A DNA stretch of 64,000 nucleotides. Source: Leishmania martiniquensis. Its lineage: Eukaryota; Euglenozoa; Kinetoplastea; Trypanosomatida; Trypanosomatidae. A program made the translations under genes and the position numbers. Positions 1-10,500 of the stretch are shown piece after piece. The notes below the pieces were generated by a model, which did no database searches, was not told the DNA's origin, and saw only the letters and a list, made by a program, of their open reading frames with translations. Position 1 is the stretch's first letter; every line of letters starts with the position of its first letter. The stretch is from assembly GCF_017916325.1 (NCBI RefSeq), contig NC_090167.1:1363001-1427000 (forward strand), read 5' to 3'.

Positions 1-1687
1 GCCGCCGGAGTTGTCTTTCCCTTCTCTCCCCGAGCTGCCTGCTGCGCGAAAGATTCCGTGGAGGGGCAAGCGAAACATGAATGGGGCTGATGCCCGCAGG
101 GAAGCGGGGGGAGAGTGTGGATGGTGTCGCCGACCGTTGCATCCACTGACTACGGGCCATTGCACAGAGGTGCTCTAACGCAGGCACACCGATGCTTACA
201 TGAATGCTTCGACAACGCCCCAACACGAAGCACAGGCACTCGAGACATGCCGGGGCTTCCCTCGCTACCTCTATGAGGGCGCTGCCCTTCACTTCCTTTC
301 GAACACACACGCCCACCTGTTGGCACACGCGCTGCCTCCATCTATCCCTGCACCTGAGTTGCACACACACACACACATACAGTGCATACATATGCCACTG
401 AACCTGCGGCGCTTTACCTGTTCTCTACACAACACCTCTCTCAAGCTGTGCGCGTGCATTCAATCGCCCCCTCTTTCTACCCCCAGCCGCGAGCAGCACA
501 GCGATTCTGCCTAGTGACTCGGCGTTCAGTGTGCACCGCTGTGGCCGCCACTCTACCGGCTTCTCCTTCCCCACTTCCCATCTTCCTTGACCGTTTCTTT
601 TCCCGATGACGCTGAGGTCTTTTCATGTGTAATGACTGCGCGAATACGCCAGCCGCCCCCGCCCGTGCTCTTTCCCCCGCGCTGATCACTCCTTTCGCGC
701 TCGTTTGCTTTCGCAGCCAATACGCGGACGCCCCTTCCCCCCTCTCGTTGGTGCTTGGAAGCGGGGAATTTCCGCTTCGCTCGTCTTGAAAACGCGCTGG
801 TGCGTTCTCCTCTCTCTTTTGTGGCAGGCGGGCGGAGTGCGTGTGCGTACGTGTGTGTGTGTGTGCTTATCTGCTGCGCTTGTGGGAAATGAGCTTGTGC
901 GACATGGACAGCAGCTGCCGAACAACGCCGGTTATTTGATATACGCGACTTGACGGTCAATGTTGGATACGCCGCGCCATCTTTTGCATAGGATGTGCCG
1001 CGTTTTCTTCATGTCGCTGCTCGAGCATCAGCTCGGGCCACCGGTTCGGGGCTGTGGGTGGGCTCGCGTCAGTTACCGCCCATCCACCCCCTTCCCTATC
1101 CCCATTCCTATTCACAGCTCGAACCACGTGATGCCGAAACGCTGTAAGGATGGGGCGGTCCAGCACTCCGCGGAGTGTCCACCCCCCACCCCATCTCCCT
1201 CTAGTACGTTTGCACCTATACACGCAGTGTCTTACCACCGCGCGGAGTAGCAAGGATCGGCGCCAGCGGCTGAATCGCACCTGGCCTCGACATCGGCTGA
1301 GGTGACGCTACGCACACGGTTGCGGCGAAGGCTCCTCTCTTCCCCTCCTCTACTCTTTCCTCTCTCTGCGTCCCCAACCATCTTTCCCCCCTCCCCCCTC
1401 ACGTTGGTGACAGAATATCGATATCCCATCACAGAACCCCCTCCCCTCTTCCCTCCCTCGCGTCTCCACTGTGTCTCGCCGCCGTATCGAGCGCCTCCAC
1501 GACGGCCGCCTTCCCCCTTTTTGCTTAATTTGCTTCGCCGCCCACTGCGATTCGCTCTGTCGATCATCTGACCCCCTCCCCTCCCCTCCCTGCAGCTCAC
1601 CATTCCGCTCAAAACGTCTCTGTGCTGGGCTGCGTGTGCCCACAACTCTTTCCCCTTTTTTTCGTCCCCCCACTGCCGTCGCTCTCC
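1..1687. other. Intergenic region upstream of the hydrolase gene
   Basis: No reading frame here has an ATG start and convincing coding character. The left part is probably the 3' UTR of a gene outside the window and contains short CA runs near 361-378 and a GT run near 855-866. From about 1321 the + strand becomes strongly pyrimidine-rich. The C/T tract at 1570-1592 ends in CAG (AG at 1594-1595), which is the best candidate for the spliced-leader acceptor of the next gene and would give a 5' UTR of about 92 bases. Confidence 0.6.
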
Positions 1688-3508
1688 ATGGCACTCTCAC
1701 TGCACTCGCGCGCGGCGGCGCTGGCGCTGCCCATGACTGTCACCATGCTCGTTGGCTGCATCTTGTCCTTCGGTCCCGCGGCGGTGATGGCCTCCGGCAG
1801 CGATCTGCCCAAACCCAGCTGGAGCCGCACCTGCATCTCCCCATATGAGGTGTGCTCCACCATTCAGGTGTATCAGTACTGGGAGGAGAAGAAAGGCCAG
1901 TTGGGCTTCACGGTGGATGCACTGATGGAGGACCCGAATGCGAAGAACATACTCACGGTGTGGATGCTGGCCGATGACCCGGACATCAGCGTCGCAAAGG
2001 ACATCTTCCGTGAGGGCATTAATGTCGTTCTCGTTCATCCGCGTGGCTCAAAGCAAACGCCATCGTACGTGAGGTGCGCCAATACGTCGAACCCCCACAA
2101 CGGACAGTGTTGGATGTCCGCGGAGTGTGCGGCCGAGCTGGCAGCGGCAGCAAGCACCACTGGCAGTCCCCTCAACATCTCTCACTACACGGCGGCCCAG
2201 GTGGCGCACGACCTCGACTGGCTACTGCGCACCCTCGGCGAAGGACGGCCCAATGTGGTGTTGGCCCAGGGCTTGAGCAGCTTGTTCGCCCTCCGTCTCT
2301 TGCAGTATCACCATGACACCAAGGCAGCCATGGTGCTCTTGGACTACGCACACCCGTTCATATTCGACGCGTACGACTACTTCGGCGGCGGTGGCATGGA
2401 CGCTGCCTTGCAGCACATCCTTGCCATGTGCGATGACCAGGCAGCGTGCGTGGGACGACTGGGCGCCACAGCGGGGGCGTGGAACCGTCTTCTGACGATC
2501 ATGACTATGGCGAAAGAGGGCAAGCTTTCGTGCGCATCACGGCTTAAGTGGTCATCCGGCAAAGGTGATGCCATCTCCTTTGCGGATCAACTGCGTGCGG
2601 TGCTGGCTCTCATGCTGCGGTACCCCGTCTACCCCTTCATCGCAAGCAAGGCGGATCTGCTGAGCTTGATCCCGTCGTTGCTTTACAGGGTACAGCGCTG
2701 CAGTGACAAGGATGTTGCGGCGCTGAACAGACTCTTCGAGTACCTGAGCGGCTCCAAGAACTATGAATGCCCTGAAAGCGTTGGCGTGCAGATGTACTGG
2801 CTCATCAACGACCTCCTCCAGGTGGCTCTGCCGGGCAGCATCGACTCGTTTCGAAGCAGCGCGGCGGCAAAGCACGTGGTCCTGCCTGACCTTGCCTCCC
2901 TCTCGTCTCTGCATGCTGCCGCCACGAAGTTCCCGCTTTTCTCGCGCGAGCTCACGCCGCGCAGGCTCCCGGTGAATGCCACGCAGCAGATCCTCCTCAT
3001 CACCGCCGACGTCGACGCGCTGCTGCCCGAGGGCGCGGCCAGTCAGGTCGCCATCGCCTTCCACCAACTCGGGGAATCGGTGCAGCTGCGCCAGCGGAGA
3101 GGTGTTATGAACAATCCTGCCGCGATGCTCACGCCGTGCCTCGTGAACAACCTCAAGATGCTCAAGGATCATGGTAAGTGGGCGGATGCGGCTCACTGCA
3201 CGCTGGATGCCGCCCACAAGATCGACTTCATCAACGGAGCCACTGAGGCTTACTACGGCACAGCCGACGCCTGGGACTTCGACAAGCCAAACGCCGACGA
3301 TACAAGCGGCAACCGTGGTGGCGACGACAGTGACGGTAAGAGCAGCTGGCGAGTCGCGTGGCGCCTCATTGCCCACATATTGCTCGCGCTGATAGTGCTC
3401 AGTGGCATCGCTGCCGGCAGTTACTTCGCCTATGAGCGCCTCAGGGCGAGCGGCTCTTTCCGCTACAGCCGCGTCAGCGACAACTTTTACGAAAATCTTC
3501 ACCAGTAG
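1688..3508 (+). CDS. Type-I membrane alpha/beta-hydrolase (serine peptidase-like)
   Basis: A 606-residue protein. The frame is open 66 bases further upstream but only to a GTG, so the ATG at 1688 is used; it begins a signal-peptide-like N-terminus (hydrophobic to about residue 35). The alpha/beta-hydrolase reading rests on the strand-turn HPRGSKQT near residue 117, a nucleophile-elbow-like AQGLSS with Ser197, and a late strand LLITADVDALLP typical of the acid residue in TAP-like hydrolases. The usual last Gly of GxSxG is Leu199, so activity is uncertain. Possible N-glycosylation sites (NTS, NIS, NAT) suggest a lumenal domain. A membrane segment lies at about 560-582, followed by a short basic tail with two tyrosine signals (YSRV, YENL) of the endosome/lysosome sorting type. 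It is likely an endosomal, lysosomal or flagellar-pocket enzyme; the substrate is unknown. Confidence 0.7.
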   Translation: MALSLHSRAAALALPMTVTMLVGCILSFGPAAVMASGSDLPKPSWSRTCISPYEVCSTIQVYQYWEEKKGQLGFTVDALMEDPNAKNILTVWMLADDPDISVAKDIFREGINVVLVHPRGSKQTPSYVRCANTSNPHNGQCWMSAECAAELAAAASTTGSPLNISHYTAAQVAHDLDWLLRTLGEGRPNVVLAQGLSSLFALRLLQYHHDTKAAMVLLDYAHPFIFDAYDYFGGGGMDAALQHILAMCDDQAACVGRLGATAGAWNRLLTIMTMAKEGKLSCASRLKWSSGKGDAISFADQLRAVLALMLRYPVYPFIASKADLLSLIPSLLYRVQRCSDKDVAALNRLFEYLSGSKNYECPESVGVQMYWLINDLLQVALPGSIDSFRSSAAAKHVVLPDLASLSSLHAAATKFPLFSRELTPRRLPVNATQQILLITADVDALLPEGAASQVAIAFHQLGESVQLRQRRGVMNNPAAMLTPCLVNNLKMLKDHGKWADAAHCTLDAAHKIDFINGATEAYYGTADAWDFDKPNADDTSGNRGGDDSDGKSSWRVAWRLIAHILLALIVLSGIAAGSYFAYERLRASGSFRYSRVSDNFYENLHQ

Positions 3509-4544
3509 AAGAGGATGGATGAGGACGCATCTTTCTATACCACTCGCGCCTCTGCGCGCGCGCATGCGTGCTTGTGCGCCGTCTTTTTTCCTATTTCTCT
3601 CCCTCCTCTCTCTTTATATTTCCTGCAGTTTGGCTTCTGTTTCCACGCGAACGTGCCAAACGGACCCCCCCTGCCCATCGCTGGTATCACTTCATATGTG
3701 TCTCCCGTGATGTGTAATGAATTGTGGGATCGTCTCTTGTGGGCGACACAGTGCCTTGGCGACACAAAGGCATAATAAAAGGTGAGCATCGCACCCGTAT
3801 GCGGATGTGCGGTGCTCTTCGGACTGTGCGAGCCTGTAGACGACTAGGCATGCGCATGTGGAGAGAGAGAGCCACACCAGGGGCTGACTGCTCTGGGCTC
3901 ACCTCTTTTCCGCGTGCTGAGGTGATGGCGCTGCTCATCACCTCTTCTTTGTCGCTCTCATTGGGCTATTCTTCGTCTTCGCGACGGTTGCCAATGTGGG
4001 GAGGGGGGCCAGCAAGACGATGGAGCTGCGCGCGCTCACGCCCCCCCATCCTTTCGGCCGACCATGCTGCTTGGCGTTGCCGCCGACTCCTTTCTACAAA
4101 AGCGCGTCCAGTAAAGTAAACGTATTTCCTCTGCTCCTCCCCCTTTCCTGTCTCACTGCCGTGTGATTGTCCTGTTGGCTCCGCTATGCGCTGTCAACTG
4201 TCCAAATGGCGCGAACCCATGGCGCATACACGGGCCTTCTCCCACATGCAAGCATTTCTGTGCCTTTAAGTGCACAGCGGTCTTGCTGCTCGCTCGCTCT
4301 CGCTCTCTCTCTCCATCTTTTGTTGCTAGTCGTCCTGCGGAGAAAGGCCCTTGTGCACTGTGGAGATCACCTGCCGCCCGTCTGGAGGCTGTTCAGTGCC
4401 TCCCCAAGTGCGTTCTTCTCCTCCTGATACCAGCGGCATCGGAGACGAAACATCTACGCTCGTGCGTCGTCTCACTCACCGGTGCGCGTCTTCTACCCCA
4501 GCCACGCGGTGGCCGGCTCCGCCGCAGCTGCCGCCCGTATCTTG
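3509..4544. other. Intergenic region, hydrolase to Dopey homologue
   Basis: No supported gene. The region holds the hydrolase 3' UTR and the Dopey 5' UTR. Pyrimidine tracts occur at about 4125-4160 and 4295-4325; the latter is followed by CTAG (AG at 4328-4329), a plausible trans-splice acceptor giving a 5' UTR of about 215 bases. A nearer alternative is CCAG at 4432-4433. Confidence 0.55.
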
Positions 4545-7500
4545 ATGAGCGACGCATCTGACAACGGTGAGGGTCAAGCTGCGAATTCTTCGCAGCCACC
4601 GGCACTGAAGCAGCCGGCCGCGGTTTCCATTGCTTCCATTGCGTCAGTTGCCTCTGCCGGCTCCAACGGTGTCCATAGTGTGACTCCGGGCCGTACGCAG
4701 AGCACGGCTTCTCCCAAGATCGCACAGGCGTCGCACGCCAATGCTGGCGTATTCCCAGAGGGTACCAATGCATGGCCTGCAGAGGCGGACGCCACCGTTG
4801 ATCACGGACAGCACGACGCTGTGGCGCCATCTTTACTCCTTTCGCATCCCGTCCCAGCTTCGCAAGACCCTTCTCCCAAGCAGCAGTCGTATGCTTCGTC
4901 TACTCACCGGCCATCAACACGGCGCAACAGTGCCGCTGCCATTCGTGACGGACCTGCTACCACCCGGCCTCCCCTGCAGGATGTGGGCTCATCGGCACGC
5001 GTGTCCACCAGTGACATTGCGAAGTGGCAGGAGCGCCGAGAGTACCAGACGCTTCAGCGAGATATGCGTAGGCTCCTTGCTGCCCTGGATAGCACACTGC
5101 CCACCGACTGGGCAACGCAAGCTTCGCTGCTGGGGCAGCTCCTGGTGTGCTTGAAGCACTACAAAGGGGTCATTGCAGCGGTGGAGCTGCCAGATGGGCT
5201 GCACTTCGCTAAGGCCCTCTCTCGAACTCTCAGCCCACTGAGCGTTGTTGGTGTGCAGCGCAAGGCATTAGAGGTGGTGCAGTGCTATCTCAACTACGCG
5301 AATTCAGCGTATCCGATGACGAAGGACCTGCCGTTTGTGCTCCCGGGGCTGCTCGAGCTGTTGCCGCAAGCCTCTATGCAGGTAAAGGGGGACGTGCTCG
5401 AGCTCATCGACTGTGGTGTTGTGCGACGTCTGCCTGCATCGGCACTGCGCGCGTGCGCACAAGGGCTTCTGACAGCCCTCCTTAGTTGCCTGGAGGAGTC
5501 TGAAACAAGCCCCATTCACCGACGTGCAATGGCCCTGCTGGAGTACATGCAAACAACGCTTGCGTGCCACACTCCTGCCTCATCATCGTCCTCCGTGAGC
5601 CGACACGGCGGGTCAGCAGAGCTGCTTGGCGGGCAGGTGCTGCCCGCGCACACCTGGGTGCTGATCCGAGACGCCTCGGCGCTGCGCTCTCCTGCGCTGA
5701 GCTTTATGAAGGCGCTCATTACACAGGGCAGCGGCCTGGCGTCTGGCGCTGCCGCCGGCTCTGCTGATGGGGCTGCAGAGGGTGGGTGGGCGTCGCTGGC
5801 GGATACATCGGCGGCAGCATCTGCATTGCCAGACTGGGTTGGTGGCGATGCTGCGACGATGGCGTCGGCGTTACTGAACTGCCTGCAGGACATACACGAA
5901 AAGACCCATCGCTTGGCACTCGACGTCCTCCTTGTGGTGTGTCCGCTGACATCGGTTGATCGTGACTACGCGACTGCCACCCACACTCCCCCGGCAGCGC
6001 TTTCTGACGGCATCACGAACATGCCGACTAGTGGCTCTGCCGGCGCTCTGCCGTTGTTGTGGTGCAGCAGTGGCGCCATCGTTCCTTTTGAGATGAAGGC
6101 CCTCCTTGTTGCGGCTGCCGTGCAGCTGCTTGGCACGCGGTATGGAACGCCGGGTGTGGCGCGGCGCATCTTTCAGTGGCTCACCGTCGACCCCACCGCC
6201 AAGGAACGACCAGGCACGGGCGACGAGACCTCACCCGGCGTGCGTGATGGCGGGCACCTCCGCAACACCCTCAGCGCCTCTGCCGCTCCTTCCTGTATGC
6301 CGTACGTAAAGGACGTCACCTCCTACATTGTGTCGCACGGGTTCAACATGGTTGTCGATCACTGGCAAGCGCGCTGGGCCGGAAGCAAAGGTGGGAATGT
6401 GCCTGCGCAGCAGTCGACAGCGTACGTGCCAGCCGTGCTTTCTGCCCTGGATCACAGTGCTCTTCAGGCGATCCGCGCAGCCACTGCGCCGCGCCTGGCG
6501 AGCGCGTCGTCCGTGGCGGCCGCTTTGGGTGGTGGCGACGCAAACGGCAACTACGTCGCATTACCGAACGTGTCGATGAGCGTGCAAGTTGCTGCACTGT
6601 GGCTGCGAGCGATCCTGGTGCTCTTCCGCTATCAGAACCGCTGCACGCAGCGAGGCGCGGAAGCACCGCTGCTGAGTCCAGTCACGGGGGCCCCTTCGAC
6701 CTATGCCGACCCCGAGGAGTCCGATGAGACAGACTGCGCGCCGTTTCTCGTGCACTTGGCGCCTCTTCTGCTGCCGTCGCTGAACCGCTTGATTTCTGGG
6801 GTGCGCTCTGTCATGGATGGTGTGTCGGACGGCGTCTTTGCCGGCGCTGCGGCTGAGATGTGGACGGCGGAGGTTCATGAGCTCTTGCGTGTGCTGCCAT
6901 GGGGCTCGTTTGTACAGCGCGACACGTTCGTGCTGCAGACCATTGAGGAGTTGCTGCAGCCTGTACTACACCCTTGCACCCCCGTTGCCGAGGAGGGTGA
7001 TGAGGCCACTTGCCCTGCCGCGCCCCCCGTGTCTGCGGAGGCCGAGGTGGCTACCGTTACTCAAGCTCAGCAGCGCATCTCCGCCCAGATGGAGAGTCTT
7101 TACGAAGCGGCCGAAACGTTGGAGTGCGTCTTGGTGAGTGCGACAGTGGATCATCCGGTGCCGGCGCAGGAGTACGTGCGGGCGTCGCTGCGGTGGTCAG
7201 AGAAGGCTGCGCAGCTGCTGAGTGAAGTGCTGAAAGCGTTGGAGGTGCTGATGCACGCTGCTGGCACCGCGGCAGGAGCTGCAACGGCACCGCAGTGGCC
7301 CTTAGCGAGCCCACGCTTGCTAGTTCCGCTGCTGCTGTCCACTGCTAGCGGGCTGCTTCGGCTACTTGGGCAGCGCATGGAGCAGTTGATGGAGCCGATG
7401 CTGAGCAGTGTCTTGGCCACCGCGAGTGCGTCTGGCACGCCGTCGGTAGTGACCGTCGACTTTTTTGCTTCGTTTCTCACTGATGCGGACGCGTGCGTGC

Positions 7501-10500
7501 TGCGACACATCCGCAGCGCCACCACTGCGCTGACGGCGGCCGCTCTTGGCGCGCTTGGCAGCAACAACAGCGGGGACGTACCGGGCACCGAGGGTGATGT
7601 AGCAGTTCCTACCGTTGCGCTATCCTGCTTCCCAGAGCACGCGCCAGAGCTGCAGAAGCTACTGGCTCGCATGCACCACAGCACGCTGCGCTTCACCTCT
7701 TTGGTTACACAGCTGCACCTCCGCTGCCACCAGCAAGCGGTTTCTGGCGTCGTGTTGAACTCCGCGTCTGACGACGGTAGCGGCTCGCAAGAGCGTGAGT
7801 TGGCAACGCAGACAGCAGTGTGGCTCGAGTCGTTGTGCAATGGCGCCGCCGTGGCTGCTTCGGCTGGCTTAGCCTTTTTCTTCTCGCGCGCAGTGCGGCT
7901 ACTCCTGGACGCGCTTCAGCGTGCGCGTGGATGTCTGCTGCCCAGGGTGGTTTACAACATGCTGGAGCCGCTCTGCCCAACCGCAGGTGGGATCACAGAA
8001 GGCGTGGCTTTCGCCGACGCCTACTGTCTCTCTCCGGTCGTTCACTGCCTCTGGGAGGGATGCGCCGGTGACGACGTAGTGAGGGGCGCGGCGCTGCAGA
8101 CAGTGCCATCGGGCGCCGTGGCAGCGGCGGATCAGTACACAGACATGGTCTACATGTGCAGAACGTCGTTGTTGATGCTCATCGCTGTCTCGCCGGCGTG
8201 CTCGCGATGCCTCGACACATTCCTGCTCGAGACGCCAGCAGACCTTGCCGTTCCTCGCCTTGTCTGTCTGCAGCGGGAGCTGTTGGAGATGCGAACGCAG
8301 CAGCGTCTCTTACAAAGCTTATCCGGCACCGCTCCTCCGCTAACAACCCAAGTTGAGCTTCAGGAGCCCGGTGTGCTGTTTCTGGGGTACGTGACAACCC
8401 TTGACTGCCTCCTGCACGTCCCTAGCGGCGTCCTTGTGCACGGCGGCTGGATAGAAGAGTCGACACGCCAGCTGGCACGCGCGTACGTCAGCCATGCCGC
8501 TGCGCGGGATTTGAGCAGCCTCTTGCTGCCTCTCTGCTTCTCGTTCCTATGCCCGCTGGTGGCAGAGCCGGCGTCTGCCAGTTCCGCTCGTGGCGAGTCA
8601 AAGTATGGGAGGAACGCGATGGGCACCGTCCCCGCTGCTGCCTCGTCTCTGGCGCACACTGCTGGCAGCCCGGCGTTGTCCACGGTCCCGCTGACGGTGC
8701 TGCTGCCCGCCGCCACTGTTGCACCGACGACAGACGCTACGGGCCCTACACCGTATGCGAGATCCAAGTGGTCGAAGGGCGTCAGAGGCGCTTCGACAGA
8801 TACCGGCCTCGGCGCGGTATCCCGCGTGTACCGCTGCCTCGAGGCAGCGGAGCTGGTACGCTACGTGCTTGCTCTCCTGCAATTACCCACCGCGGTGGAG
8901 TGGGTGCGGGAATCAATGGAGACACCCACCCCAAACTCATTGCGAGTGCTGCTGCGCGCGCTGGAGGTGCAGTCGTTTGTGCCGTCGGATGAAGTCGAGG
9001 ATACATCTCCGTCGTTGCCTCCGGCCTCGCCAGCGTCGGCGCCGGCACGTGAAGGGGCCACAGAGACTCTTTTTTCTGCGACAGCGTTGCTGCTGCTGAG
9101 CCTTGCGCGCCATGCGCTACTTTCAGTGCACGCTGCACATATGTGCCGGAAAAATACGCTGAGCGGCCAACTGTGCTTACGCCGTCCAAGCGCCGGCCGC
9201 TCGTCGACCTCTCTGTTAGCGGAGGCGTCTGCAGCCGCGCTGCAGTCGCGCTGCTCCACGCTGCTCGACACTGTGGGGTGCTTGAACCGACTCTTGGAGG
9301 TGAGCCAAACTGGCCCGCGCATGCGACCGCACAGGACTGCGGTATACACGTGGCAGTTCACCGCGGCCCAACTTCTGCCACTGCTTCGGCTTGCCGTGCA
9401 GGCGAACCTGTACTCTGTGCAAGCTGTACTGCTCGACCACATACGTGGCGCTGTCCTCTACTTGGACGACGTAGGCGGCGCCGCAGCTCTACACAAGTTG
9501 CCAACACACCAGCCCGATGCGATGGACGGCGCTGTCGCATCACGGCATTGGCTGCCGCATCCGTTCCTAGAGCCCGGTGTTGCAGCCAACAAGTCCAATC
9601 CGTGCACCACCGGCTCGGTGGTGCCTCCATCCTCCAGTGCGGTTGATGCGCCTGTCGCCCACACCGGCAGCGGTACGTCAGTTCTCGATGACCTCAAGCG
9701 CGCCCCGCCCGCGTTGCTGTCGAACAAGTCGCTGTACGCCATGATGGGCGAAGTTGTTGAGCGCGTGCTGTGCCGTCAGGACGTAGCAGCGAGGCCTGGC
9801 AGCGAGGACGAGCCTGCTTACCCCTCCTCGCGGTGTCGACGGGAGGGGGAGGACACATTGGCTCTATGGCTGCGCTTCTACAGCGGCATCATGCCATACC
9901 TATATCGTGACCTCATTCCATCGGCGGAAATGGTGGTCGACGTGCTTCTCAGCGCACTCGAAGTGTTCGCAGGCGCCCGCGCTGGGGACGGCGAGGCGTT
10001 GGCGATGTGCTCCTTTAACAGCAGCGCATCTGCGCAGGCTCTCTGCTACGCGACCCTCGTTGATGTGGCACAATTCCTGTGCAACTTGGCGCGTGTCGCT
10101 GATGCCGAAAATTACGTGGTGGCCGTGCGGAAAAGGGAGTCGATGAGCTGGATCGCGAGCACCTTCACACAGGAGGACCCCGTGGCACAGGCGCAGAGCG
10201 CCACACTGTGGGACCGCTCCCCGGTACTCTCTCCACTACGCGGAGCGCTGCCTCGGCTCGTGGCGGCGGCGACGCGTTGCATTCGTGCCTGCGACACGGC
10301 CACTTCTGAGCCAGGCAAGATGGCGCAAGATGCCGTGTATGCTCTGTGGGCGGCGCAGACAGATGGAGATGAGAGGGCCGGGTGGCAGGCGACTACAGCA
10401 GAGCCGCTGCCGTCCAATGGGCCGCAGGCATACCTGCGTGAGCAAGCCAGGCGCCTACTGCGCTTGTTGAACCACGCCGCTGGCCCAGCGTTTCTGATGG

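Noticed and set aside
1622..1687. Upstream extension of the hydrolase frame
   Set aside because: It opens at a GTG inside a pyrimidine tract; the ATG at 1688 begins a good signal peptide.
2552..3565. 337-codon minus-strand frame
   Set aside because: It is the antisense shadow of the hydrolase gene; Arg/Glu-rich composition is typical of shadows in GC-rich DNA.
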